Below, one piece after another: positions 7,939-16,877 of a DNA stretch of 64,000 nt. The notes beneath the pieces were generated by a model. It did no database searches. It had not been told where the DNA came from and was given only the letters and a program-made list of their open reading frames with translations. The stretch's first letter is position 1, and each line of letters starts with the position of its first letter. The DNA comes from JBKECF01 sp047974375 (GTDB lineage Bacteria; Bacillota; Clostridia; Lachnospirales; CAMZNU01), in NCBI GenBank assembly GCA_047974375.1, contig JBKECF010000004.1, positions 150,439-214,438 on the forward strand, written 5' to 3'. The position numbers and the translations under genes are program-made.

Positions 7939-9096
7939 TTATAATAGTTGACTATAAATTAATCTTGCGTCATTAGGTGTCACGTTTTTCATATTATTAG
8001 CTAAAAGTCTTTCTACTTTCATTCCTAAGTTTACTAGTTCTTCTAGGTCTTCTTTTGGTACGCCATATTCTGTTAGGTTAGTGGGGATTTCTAAATGTTT
8101 AACAATATTATTTAGCCAATCCAATATATAGGTGCTTTTTTCGTCTACTGTAAGACATGTTTTTTCGGTATGCACACATCTATCGTATACAAGTGCAAAT
8201 TTGTTTTTTATGCTAGACTCGTTGAATTGCATAACTGGTGCTAATAACATTGCGTTAGATATGCCATGAGGAATGTGATATTTACCGCCTAAAGGGTAGC
8301 TAAGTGCATGTACAAGAGTTGTCCCGGAGGAACAAATTGCAACTCCGGCGTAAAAGGAGGCAATAAGCATTTTACTTTTTTCCTCCAAGGCATTTTCATT
8401 ATCATATATAGTAATTAGATTATTTAAAATGATGTCTAATGCCTCTAAGGCGAAAAAGTCGCTAAAAGCATTAGATTTATTTGATGTAAAACATTCTATG
8501 GCGTGGGCAAGAGCGTCAACGCCTGTTGCTGCTATTATTTTCTTTGGTAGTTTTTTTATTGTAAAGGGATCTAGAATAATATAATCCACAATTAATTTTT
8601 CGTTAACAATACCTACTTTAATATTTTTTTCAGGCACAGCAACTATACTGTTAGGGGTAGCCTCTGAACCAGTGCCTGCAGTTGTGGGAATCATTAAAGT
8701 TTTAACAGACTTTTTGCCTAGTTGTGGATTATCTAATAAGTCTTCAATTGTGTAGTTTTGCTTGTTTAAAACACTTACAAGTTTAGCTGTGTCCATAACG
8801 CTACCACCACCGAGGGCAACAATGAAGTCGCATTTTTTCTCTTTAAATTCTGAAGCTATATTTTGCACAATTTTATAGTCGGGTTCTGGTGGTATGTTGC
8901 TTATTATATGGTAATTTATATTAGTTTTTTCTATTTCTTCAACAACGGGATTTATTATGCCTGCTTCTATTATTCCCTTATCAGTAAAGAGAGCAATATT
9001 TTTAATATTGTTATCTTTAAGGATGTTTGACAAGTTTTGTAACGAATTTATACCTGCATATATTTGACTAGGCAATTTCAAAAAATATTGTTCCAT
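7939..9096 (-). CDS. Iron-containing alcohol dehydrogenase
   Basis: The 385-residue protein belongs to the group III (Fe) alcohol dehydrogenases. Seen motifs are the nucleotide-binding ALGGGSVMDTAK, TAGTGSEATPNSI, and metal ligands in DALAHAIECF, VHALSYPLGG and YHIPHGISNAM. Enzymes of this family reduce or oxidise small alcohols and aldehydes such as lactaldehyde, butanol or propanediol. In this operon it may reduce the aldehyde made by the neighbouring aldolase, or oxidise an incoming polyol or sugar acid; the sequence does not decide. It lies 10 bases downstream of the kinase gene. Confidence 0.9.
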   Translation of the reverse strand: MEQYFLKLPSQIYAGINSLQNLSNILKDNNIKNIALFTDKGIIEAGIINPVVEEIEKTNINYHIISNIPPEPDYKIVQNIASEFKEKKCDFIVALGGGSVMDTAKLVSVLNKQNYTIEDLLDNPQLGKKSVKTLMIPTTAGTGSEATPNSIVAVPEKNIKVGIVNEKLIVDYIILDPFTIKKLPKKIIAATGVDALAHAIECFTSNKSNAFSDFFALEALDIILNNLITIYDNENALEEKSKMLIASFYAGVAICSSGTTLVHALSYPLGGKYHIPHGISNAMLLAPVMQFNESSIKNKFALVYDRCVHTEKTCLTVDEKSTYILDWLNNIVKHLEIPTNLTEYGVPKEDLEELVNLGMKVERLLANNMKNVTPNDARLIYSQLL

Positions 9097-9106
9097 AATC
9101 TCTCTC

Positions 9107-10360
9107 CTAAATATTATTTTCTATTATTTTAACTAAATTTGGTATAAGGTTTTCGTCGCCGAAACCTCCAGATTTTGAAATAAGGTTATACTTCACATTT
9201 TTATATTCAAATACTGAAAGTACAACTCCATCATATATTTCTTCAAGAGGTTCTAATAATTCTATTCCCATGTTTTTAATAAAGGCAAATAAAGTATCAC
9301 CGCCTATAATCATTATATTTTTGTGGTTGTTCCTGTCTATAAAGTCTTTAACCAAATGCCCTATAAATACGGAAATATTATTTCTTACTTCATCTAAAGA
9401 GGCGTTATTTTCTTTTGCAAAGGTATTAGGGTTTATTAAATGGGTTTCTTTTATATTATTAGCGTCAATAATAATGTATTTGTCTTTTGAAAAGTCCTTT
9501 AAGGTGGTTGTGTACTGGGATTTATTATTAGAAATCCAATTTTTATCTAGTTTTTGGTCCTTATTCATACTAAAATATTTAAAATTATTTTTTTTACCAT
9601 TTATTATTTGCTTTGTTGTAATGGGATTTACGCTTCCACAAGCTACTAAAAGACCATTATCGAAAACTATCTTTTTATTTTCTTTTTTTCTTATGCCGAG
9701 TAAGTCTGGAAGAACGGATGCGAATCCTGCACAACCGGCAAAAAGTTTTCCATGTACATCATTATATAATTTATTGGCAATATTATTTAAGTCATCGTCG
9801 CTAGATGCATCAAAAATAACTATACCTTCTTCAAAGGTTGTTGATTCATTAATGTTATACACTTCAGTAATATTAATATCTGTTTGCAAAGATATAATTT
9901 TATTTACTTCTGAATATTTTACTGGTTCGAAAGGGTCATTGCCGAATACACTTTCGGCAACGGGTATATAATCAATGTAGTGCACCCCTTTTTTTGTGAA
10001 TCTATTATGCTTAGGAAGGGCGGGGATAAAATAAACCGAATTTTCTGAAGAGCTATCTAAAAGTCCTTTTAATTCAGAGCCTATATTCCCTCTTAAGGCG
10101 GAATCGGTTTTTTTGTATATGTATTCTACGCCCTTTGCTATCGCTTTTTTTGATATACTTTTAACAACATTGTACGCCTCTTTATGTGATAGATGCCTTG
10201 TTTGGGCATCTATCACTAATATATCTAAATCATCATTTATATTGGTGTAGTCGAAATCTATATTGGTAGTAATTTTTGTATATAAATTTCGCCGTGTAAA
10301 CTGTACTCCTGTATCAAGAGCTCCTGTAAAATCATCTGCAATTACAAGCATTTTAATCAT
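9107..10360 (-). CDS. Four-carbon acid sugar kinase (DUF1537 family)
   Basis: The 417-residue protein has the N-terminal substrate-binding domain (VIADDFTGALDTGVQF, YKKTDSALRGN) and the C-terminal nucleotide-binding domain (VACGSVNP, IIGGDTLFAFI, SKSGGFGDE). Known members phosphorylate D-threonate, D-erythronate or 3-oxo-tetronates at O4. With the adjacent PdxA-type dehydrogenase this gives a complete kinase-plus-oxidative-decarboxylase route from a tetronate to DHAP. It follows the TRAP permease after 36 bases. No tetronate 2-dehydrogenase is evident next to it, so D-threonate or D-erythronate would fit better than L-threonate. Confidence 0.9.
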   Translation of the reverse strand: MIKMLVIADDFTGALDTGVQFTRRNLYTKITTNIDFDYTNINDDLDILVIDAQTRHLSHKEAYNVVKSISKKAIAKGVEYIYKKTDSALRGNIGSELKGLLDSSSENSVYFIPALPKHNRFTKKGVHYIDYIPVAESVFGNDPFEPVKYSEVNKIISLQTDINITEVYNINESTTFEEGIVIFDASSDDDLNNIANKLYNDVHGKLFAGCAGFASVLPDLLGIRKKENKKIVFDNGLLVACGSVNPITTKQIINGKKNNFKYFSMNKDQKLDKNWISNNKSQYTTTLKDFSKDKYIIIDANNIKETHLINPNTFAKENNASLDEVRNNISVFIGHLVKDFIDRNNHKNIMIIGGDTLFAFIKNMGIELLEPLEEIYDGVVLSVFEYKNVKYNLISKSGGFGDENLIPNLVKIIENNI

Positions 10361-10396
10361 ATTATCAATCCATTCATTTATACTTCATAATTATGT

Positions 10397-12340
10397 TTAC
10401 GCTATTTTTACAGTTTTTTGTTTTTGTAAAAATAAATAAACTAATATTATTGCGCCAATTATTCCTGCTGGAATTGTAATTGCATAAATTGGTAAAACAA
10501 CACATATGGCGATAATTATTAATGCAACTCGTAAATACATTTTATCAATCACTTTAATTAAATATCCGGAAATGGCGCCAGCTAAAAACATGATGCCATA
10601 AGAAAGTATTAGAACATTAATAATTATTTCTCCAGCGCTACCGTCCATTAATAAAGCTGGCTCAAAAACGAATACATACGGCACAAGGAATGCAACTAGT
10701 GCGTACAAAAATGCTAGCCAACCGGTTTTCCAAGCGCTGGCATCGGCTATACCGGCAGCGGTAAAGGATGCTAAACAAACAGGAGGTGTAATTTGAGCTA
10801 TAACACCAAAGTAAAATATAAACATATTGGCACTTAAAATAGGAATACCAAGACTAATTAATGTGGAGCAAAATAAAATATTTGCTATTAAATAAGCTGC
10901 TACAGTAGGAAGAGCCATACCAAGAAGCATACAACCTAGCGCAGTTAAAATAAGGGCTAAAGCGATACTGGAACCGCCGGCTGCACTTATTAACTTTGTA
11001 AGTTTATTGGCAACACCACTTTGTACTACTATACCAATCATAATACCACAAGCGGCTGTAGGAACGGCAATACTAGCTCCTTGGGATGCACCTTCCATAA
11101 TTGTGTTTATAAAATCCTTTATGCTAAGTCTTGTTTCTTTTTTCACCATACTAACAGCTATGGCTAAAAATGTAGCTATTAAAGCAGAGGTTGTTAAGGA
11201 ACTACCCATAAATATTAAAGCTACTAAAGTAACTATAGGAATTAGTTGGTATAATCTTGGAGCTATAGGATCTGTTATAACTTTTACGTCATCTTTGCTT
11301 ACTTTTAAAGATATTTTCTTTTTGGCTAAAAAGTGAACTAGTAAAAGGACAGAGCCATAGTAACATAGGGCTGGAATAATAGCAGCAATAGCGATGTGGG
11401 TATAACTAACGCCAATCATTTCTGCCATTATAAAAGCACCTACGCCCATAATAGGAGGCATTATTTGTCCCCCTGTTGAGGCTACGGCCTCAATGGCTCC
11501 TGCCTCTTCCGATTTATATCCGGCTTTTTTCATTAAAGGAATTGTCATAACTCCTGTGCTGGTAACGTTGGCAACTGCACTACCGGAAATCATACCCATA
11601 AGTCCACTAGATACAACGGCAGCTTTTGCAGGGCCACCGGCAGTTTTATCACTTAGCTTCATGCCTAAGTCAATTAAAACTTGGCCACCGCCACAAATTG
11701 AAAAGAATGCACCGAACAGTAGGAAGTAGAATAAAGTGTTTACAGAACTAGTTAAAGGCGAGCCTAATATACCATTAACATCCATTATCATTACTTCGCC
11801 AAAGCCTTGCCAGCTCATGCCTCTAAATTGAAAGATGCCAGGTATATTTTGTCCTAAAAATGCATAGGCAATAAAAAATGAAATAAAAGCAAATAATGCC
11901 ATACCCATGGTTCTTCTTACTGCTTCCATTACAAGAAATAGTAATGTATATGAGCAAATTAAGTCTGCTGTTGTCATTACGTCTACATTATAAATTCTAT
12001 TTTGTAAGTAAGATAAATGTGTAAAAAAATAGGCTATTACATAAATAATTCCGATTTGAAGAATAATATCGTAAAGCCAAGCTAAAGTTTTAGTGCCTTT
12101 ACTATTACATTTATTAGCTAAGGGATTAGCTAAAAATATAATAGATAAACCTATGCACAGATGAAAAGGGACTTGAATCCATTTATCAAAGGGTTTAACT
12201 AAGGCGATGTATAGCTGAAAACTTACAAGAATGCAAGATAAAATAGCGACGGCTGCATATTGCCACATTGGCATATTAGAAAATTTACTTCCCGACTTTT
12301 CAGTATTTGTATTTGTTTTTACAGTATTTTGGTTATTCAT
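10397..12340 (-). CDS. TRAP transporter fused 4TM/12TM permease
   Basis: The 647-residue membrane protein fuses the small (DctQ-like) and large (DctM-like) TRAP subunits, the usual form in TAXI-type TRAP systems. The large-subunit signature is seen in SSGLMGMISGSAVANVTSTG, ASTGGQIMPPIMG and LPTVAAYLIA. TRAP systems use a sodium or proton gradient plus a binding protein to import organic acids. It sits between the binding protein and the kinase, so it most likely imports the acid sugar that the downstream enzymes use. A long hairpin separates it from the binding protein gene. Confidence 0.93.
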   Translation of the reverse strand: MNNQNTVKTNTNTEKSGSKFSNMPMWQYAAVAILSCILVSFQLYIALVKPFDKWIQVPFHLCIGLSIIFLANPLANKCNSKGTKTLAWLYDIILQIGIIYVIAYFFTHLSYLQNRIYNVDVMTTADLICSYTLLFLVMEAVRRTMGMALFAFISFFIAYAFLGQNIPGIFQFRGMSWQGFGEVMIMDVNGILGSPLTSSVNTLFYFLLFGAFFSICGGGQVLIDLGMKLSDKTAGGPAKAAVVSSGLMGMISGSAVANVTSTGVMTIPLMKKAGYKSEEAGAIEAVASTGGQIMPPIMGVGAFIMAEMIGVSYTHIAIAAIIPALCYYGSVLLLVHFLAKKKISLKVSKDDVKVITDPIAPRLYQLIPIVTLVALIFMGSSLTTSALIATFLAIAVSMVKKETRLSIKDFINTIMEGASQGASIAVPTAACGIMIGIVVQSGVANKLTKLISAAGGSSIALALILTALGCMLLGMALPTVAAYLIANILFCSTLISLGIPILSANMFIFYFGVIAQITPPVCLASFTAAGIADASAWKTGWLAFLYALVAFLVPYVFVFEPALLMDGSAGEIIINVLILSYGIMFLAGAISGYLIKVIDKMYLRVALIIIAICVVLPIYAITIPAGIIGAIILVYLFLQKQKTVKIA

Positions 12341-12360
12341 TTTAAGCCTCCCAACATATT

Positions 12361-12408
12361 TCTAAAATGAAGGTAAAAAGTATGAGCTTTTTACCTTCTA
12401 ATTTTAGA
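12361..12408 (-). terminator. Intra-operon hairpin between binding protein and permease
   Basis: Arms tctaaaatgaaggtaaaaag and ctttttaccttct plus attttaga form a stem of about 20 bp. It lies in the 73-base gap after the TAXI protein gene. Such hairpins usually give partial termination or protect the upstream message, so that binding protein is made in excess over permease. Confidence 0.65.
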
Positions 12409-12413
12409 ATTTT

Positions 12414-13463
12414 TTATTTTATATACCCAGCTTCTTTATAGTACTTTTCGGCACCAGGGTGTAATGCAATACCACCATTTTTTTCTGGTTCCCATGAAGT
12501 TGATGGGTCGAAGGGTTCAACAGAACCTACTAGACCAACTAAGTAATCTCTATTTTCACACATAAGCTTTGTAAGATTATAAACTGTTTCTTCATCTAGA
12601 GAGCTGGAAACGAATAAACAGTCGGGAGTACCTGGGTTAGTTATGTCTGTAGGTTGCCCGCTAAAGGAATTTGCAGGTACAGTTACTCTTTGAAATCCTT
12701 TTTCTTTAACGAAGTACTCAACTGTTTCTGGCTCCCATTGCATAAAAGTAACATCGCAAGTCATTGCTATTTCTGTCATAGTAGATGATGTTGGTGAAGT
12801 GTGGTCAAGCATAAAATCGATTTTACCATCCTTTACCATAGTAGAAAGGTCAGAACCTCCACCGTGGATAATAGAGCCACCCCAAGAATTAACGTCTTCT
12901 TCTGTTACACCTAAATAATTTAAAAGGATATTTACAACTTCATTGTCCATTGAACCAACAGGGCTACAGCCAATTCTAATTGGTAATTTTTGTCTAATTG
13001 CTTCTTCAAAAGTTGTTACACCGTTTTTTTCTATAAAACTATTTGTCATAAAGTTAACTGCGCTTACATTTGTTAGTCCGCCTATCATAGCAGAATAACC
13101 ACTTGTTGGTGGTTTTCCTAAAGTGCCATCTTCTGATGCCCATTTAGCTGGAGCTCCATTTATAAATGTAATGTCAGCTTTGCCTGCCTCATATAAATAT
13201 GGCGCACCCATTCCCCCAGGGCTTATAGGTTGTACATCTACTGTAATGCCTCCTTTTTCGTCCCAAAGTTTAGCCAATTCAACGGATAAGTTGTAGTTAC
13301 TTGTACCGACTTCATGGGTTGCAAATAATACTGTTTCGTTAGAGCTGGTTTCTGTAGAACTATCGGATGTTTCTGTAGAACTAGCATTGGAACATCCGAA
13401 TAATGGTACCAACATTGCCGTCATACTTCCAAGAGCCAGCAGTTTTTTTATAGATTTTTTCAT
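12414..13463 (-). CDS. TAXI family TRAP solute-binding lipoprotein
   Basis: The 349-residue protein starts with a lipoprotein signal peptide (lipobox LFGC, cysteine at residue 24) and a Ser/Thr-rich linker. The mature part has the TAXI pattern, including HEVGTSNYNLSVELAKLW, QPISPGGMGAPYLYEAGKAD and IRIGCSPVGSMDNEV. It should capture a small organic acid outside the membrane and hand it to the fused permease downstream. It is the first gene of the minus-strand operon and faces the divergent regulator across 239 bases, where both promoters must lie. Confidence 0.92.
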   Translation of the reverse strand: MKKSIKKLLALGSMTAMLVPLFGCSNASSTETSDSSTETSSNETVLFATHEVGTSNYNLSVELAKLWDEKGGITVDVQPISPGGMGAPYLYEAGKADITFINGAPAKWASEDGTLGKPPTSGYSAMIGGLTNVSAVNFMTNSFIEKNGVTTFEEAIRQKLPIRIGCSPVGSMDNEVVNILLNYLGVTEEDVNSWGGSIIHGGGSDLSTMVKDGKIDFMLDHTSPTSSTMTEIAMTCDVTFMQWEPETVEYFVKEKGFQRVTVPANSFSGQPTDITNPGTPDCLFVSSSLDEETVYNLTKLMCENRDYLVGLVGSVEPFDPSTSWEPEKNGGIALHPGAEKYYKEAGYIK

Positions 13464-13702
13464 ATAATTATCCTCCCTAATTTAAAAAATGATATCTTTT
13501 CTGGTTAAAATATATATATTTATTAATTGATATAGTTAAAGTATATGTAAAACGTATAGTAGGCACAACTAAAAAACTGAAATTAATGTTTTATTTTGAA
13601 ACTATACTATGAAGAATTTGACGAAATTTATTAAATAACTTAAAATATGTTTAAAAATGAAACTGGATATAAAGAAGAAAATTTTATTTTAAAGGAGGTT
13701 TT
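13464..13702. promoter_or_regulatory. Divergent control region of the sugar-acid operon
   Basis: This AT-rich gap lies between the TAXI operon (minus) and the PrpR_N regulator (plus). I looked for the sigma-54 pattern TGGCAC-N5-TTGC on both strands and saw no convincing match. Short matching motifs (gtatag near 13556 and aactatac near 13600) might be operator parts, but nothing definite can be called. Confidence 0.4.
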
Positions 13703-15493
13703 ATGAAAAAAATTAAAGTTCTGGCAATAGCTCCCTATGAGGAAATGAAAAACCAAATTGAAAATGTATCTATGGATTATGAAAACGTAGCTTTGACAAT
13801 ATCAATTGGAGATTTAGATGAAGGGGTAAAAATTGCCAAAAATAAAATAGGTGAAATGTATGATGTGATTTTATCTAGGGGTGGGACGGCATCTTTAATA
13901 GAAAAGATTTCTCCTATACCTGTTATAGAAATACAAATATCGGTATATGATATATTGTGTGCTTTAAAGTTATCTCAAGTTCTAGTAGAAGCTGGGGCAA
14001 ACAAAAAAATTGCTATAGTTGGCTACAAAAACATAACACAAAATGCACATTTATTATGTGAAGTATTAAATTATAATTTAGATGTATATACAATAGAAGA
14101 CAAAAATATGGTAGAAACAATTTTGCAGTATGTAAAACAAAAAGGCTACCACATGATAATTTGCGATATGGTAACCAATACTGTGGCAAAAAAATATGGG
14201 ATAGATACTATACTAATTAATTCAGGTAAAGACAGCATTAAAAAAGCCTTTGAAGATGCTTTAAAGATTGTTGAAAGTAATATACATTTGGCTGAAGAGA
14301 ATTTTATTTTAAGGAATATAATTCAAAAGAAGAAAGACTATACTATTATTTTAGATAGGAATGCTACGGTGTATTATTCTACATTAGATGAAAATGTGGA
14401 CACGGATTTTGTGTTCTCATTAATTAATATGGAAGTGAAAAATAATATACATGAACATAGGAAAATAGTTAAATATAGAAATCAAATGCTCTATTCCTTA
14501 AGGGTTGATAGGATTGAAACAGAAACGACATATTATTATGTATTTTCTTTAAAGGTTAAAAAGATTAATTCAACTTTAGTTAAAAATAAAATAGTTTACC
14601 AGTCAGCTGAAAATGTGGAAACTATGGTTTTAGAAAGCAGGACTATGTTTTCTGAAGCTTTTAATATGTTTGAGCCATATATAAATTCTATTAAAAAATC
14701 TAATTCTCCTATAATGGTTATGGGTGAGAATGGAACAGGTAAGGAACAGGCTGTTCATTATCTTTATTATCAAAGTTCTATAAAAAACTTTCCTTTAATT
14801 ATGATAAATTGCCAGTCTTTAAATGAAAGGTTGTTGTTATATTTATTGGAAAATAACAATTCCCCTTTATTTGATTGTGATAATACTTTGTTTTTTCAGA
14901 ATGTTGAGTCTTTAAAAGGTACTATAGCTGATGAATTAATAGAAAATTTATTAATATATAATGTTCCGAAGAGAAACCAAATATTTTTTTCATGCAATAT
15001 TGAGCGTCATAAAAATGAAACGGATATTGTACGAAAAATAGTTGATAAGTTGAATTGTTTAACTATCTTTTTGCCATCCTTACGGGAACAACCTAATAAT
15101 ATACCTACATTAATATCTAGATACTTTAATGAATTAAATGGCACGTTGGATTACCAAATAGCTGGCATATCCCCTGAAGGTGTTAGGCTTTTGCAAAAGT
15201 TTGAGTGGACAAATAATTATACCCAGATTAAAAGGCTATTAAATAATATAGCGGCAGTATCTAAAAGTCCTATTATATCTACGGATTTAGTGGCTGAAGT
15301 TCTAGAAAAAGAAAAAAGGGTTTTAAATGTTTATGTGGATAATCTAGCGGAAACTATAGATCTTTCTAAAACTCTGTCGGAGATAGAAGTTGAAATAGTT
15401 AAAAAGGTTTTAAGTGATGTAGATAATAATCAAACTAAGGCAGCTGAAAGGCTGGGTATAGGTAGGACTACTCTTTGGAGGATGTTGAAGTGA
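13703..15493 (+). CDS. PrpR_N / AAA / Fis-HTH transcriptional regulator
   Basis: The 596-residue protein has an N-terminal PrpR_N-like sensor (KVLAIAPYEEM, ILSRGGTASLIE, VIEIQISVYDIL), a PAS-like middle, a sigma-54-activator-type AAA region from about residue 310, and a C-terminal Fis-type helix-turn-helix (NQTKAAERLGIGRTTLWRML). The Walker A is changed to GENGTGKE, the GAFTGA loop is absent, and the Walker B is DNTLFFQN. True enhancer-binding proteins need GAFTGA to contact sigma-54, so this one probably acts with another sigma factor or as a repressor. It is divergent from the TRAP operon and should sense its substrate or an intermediate. Confidence 0.85.
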   Translation: MKKIKVLAIAPYEEMKNQIENVSMDYENVALTISIGDLDEGVKIAKNKIGEMYDVILSRGGTASLIEKISPIPVIEIQISVYDILCALKLSQVLVEAGANKKIAIVGYKNITQNAHLLCEVLNYNLDVYTIEDKNMVETILQYVKQKGYHMIICDMVTNTVAKKYGIDTILINSGKDSIKKAFEDALKIVESNIHLAEENFILRNIIQKKKDYTIILDRNATVYYSTLDENVDTDFVFSLINMEVKNNIHEHRKIVKYRNQMLYSLRVDRIETETTYYYVFSLKVKKINSTLVKNKIVYQSAENVETMVLESRTMFSEAFNMFEPYINSIKKSNSPIMVMGENGTGKEQAVHYLYYQSSIKNFPLIMINCQSLNERLLLYLLENNNSPLFDCDNTLFFQNVESLKGTIADELIENLLIYNVPKRNQIFFSCNIERHKNETDIVRKIVDKLNCLTIFLPSLREQPNNIPTLISRYFNELNGTLDYQIAGISPEGVRLLQKFEWTNNYTQIKRLLNNIAAVSKSPIISTDLVAEVLEKEKRVLNVYVDNLAETIDLSKTLSEIEVEIVKKVLSDVDNNQTKAAERLGIGRTTLWRMLK

Positions 15494-15517
15494 TGGTTTT
15501 ATAAAGTGTTTTTTAGT

Positions 15518-15566
15518 AAAAGCTCTTTATAATGTTTCGGATTTTAATGCATTATAAAGAGCTTTT
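15518..15566. terminator. Bidirectional terminator
   Basis: Arms aaaagctctttataatg and cattataaagagctttt are perfect 17-bp complements between the regulator and the converging GH28 gene. Confidence 0.85.
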
Positions 15567-15596
15567 ATTTATAAATTATATTAAAGAACAGGGCAG

Positions 15597-16874
15597 CTAT
15601 ATTACGTTTCTTTGATAGTTTACTAAATCGCCATGAATGGTCATATTTTCAATTTTTACGTCCTTGCAGTCAATTCCGCAGAAGTAGTACTTGTCACCTG
15701 TTTCAGGTAGAGTAGGTATTTGCTTTGATGGAGCTAAATCAATCACTCTCCCTTTTATTCCTATGTTTTTACTTTCTTTCATTGTATAAGTAATGTTAGT
15801 AAAATTCACATTTTCGATATTGTGTCCATCACCTACTATTGCTATAGCATTTTCAGCGGTGCAAGTTATATTAGTGAAGTAAATGTTTTTCACATTTACT
15901 CTCCAATTTCTATCTTTTTCCTCGGTATATCTATTATGAAAAGTACCCATTATATAAATAGGCTCTCCGTTGCCCCACCAATCACCACCATAAATTCTTG
16001 TGTCAAAGTGACAATTTGTTACACAAATATTTTCTACATACCCGTCACCTTTACTAGACATAATTGAAAATGCCCTACTGCTTTCTAAAACAGTACAGTT
16101 GCTTATCATTACATTTTTTACTATGCTTCGCATATATCCAACTGACAAGGCCTTTGAACGTGAACGTAAAATGCAATTCGTAATAACAAAATTTTCACTG
16201 GATTTTTCCCAGTCTGTAATAGCTGATATTGCTATACAGTCATCGGCTGCATCAATATTACAATCAGAGATAATTACATCTTTGCAGCTACAAAAATGCA
16301 TACCATCATTGTTAGGAACATTTGGGTGATTTTTAATAGTTACTCCTCTTAATTTTACATTGATATTTTCAACAAAAACTATCGTCCAACAAGAACCGTT
16401 TGTTACTGTAATATCTTTAATAGTTATATCTTTGCAATTTAAAAAGAATATTGGCTGCGTTACCCGTCTTGAAAATTTCCAAGGAGCTTCCTTCTTTTGT
16501 TCTTCTGTCATTTTGTCTATAAACCTACCAATTAAATTGTATTCATTTTGATTGTATTGTATATTTCCGTTTAGATCAATTACTCCATTACCATCTATAT
16601 GTATATTTTCACTATTTTTAGCGAATATCACAGAGGTAGTTTTTTTAAGCTCAGTGTGATAATATCCTATATCTTTAAAATCCTCTATATTATCTGAACC
16701 TTTTAAAATCGCTCCGTTCTCTAAATACAAAGTTATATTTGACTTAAGTTCAATTGTGCCAATTATATATTCACCAGCCGGCACTTTAACAATACCACCA
16801 CCGTTTTTGTGTACTTCATCTATTGCCAGCTGTATTTCTTTTGTACTGTCTGTAGGTTTTATAATATATTCCAT
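15597..16874 (-). CDS. GH28-like polygalacturonase family protein, cytoplasmic
   Basis: The 425-residue right-handed beta-helix protein shows the GH28 landmarks NNDGMHFCSC and the paired acids AADDCIAISA. The usual GHG motif is replaced by SKALSVGY, so the conserved histidine is missing, and the RIK motif is altered to RIYGG. There is no signal peptide. It is the last gene of an oligosaccharide ABC operon and starts 3 bases after the binding protein stop, so it probably cleaves an imported pectin-type or rhamnogalacturonan fragment. The lost histidine leaves open a changed specificity. Confidence 0.85.
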   Translation of the reverse strand: MEYIIKPTDSTKEIQLAIDEVHKNGGGIVKVPAGEYIIGTIELKSNITLYLENGAILKGSDNIEDFKDIGYYHTELKKTTSVIFAKNSENIHIDGNGVIDLNGNIQYNQNEYNLIGRFIDKMTEEQKKEAPWKFSRRVTQPIFFLNCKDITIKDITVTNGSCWTIVFVENINVKLRGVTIKNHPNVPNNDGMHFCSCKDVIISDCNIDAADDCIAISAITDWEKSSENFVITNCILRSRSKALSVGYMRSIVKNVMISNCTVLESSRAFSIMSSKGDGYVENICVTNCHFDTRIYGGDWWGNGEPIYIMGTFHNRYTEEKDRNWRVNVKNIYFTNITCTAENAIAIVGDGHNIENVNFTNITYTMKESKNIGIKGRVIDLAPSKQIPTLPETGDKYYFCGIDCKDVKIENMTIHGDLVNYQRNVI

Positions 16875-16877
16875 ATT

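Noticed and set aside
9270..9971. 233-residue plus-strand frame opposite the DUF1537 kinase
   Set aside because: It is a shadow of a gene with clear family motifs; its own sequence is hydrophobic and compositionally typical of an antisense frame.
13464..13702. Sigma-54 promoter for the TAXI operon
   Set aside because: No TGGCAC-N5-TTGC match with correct spacing was found on either strand, and the neighbouring regulator lacks GAFTGA.
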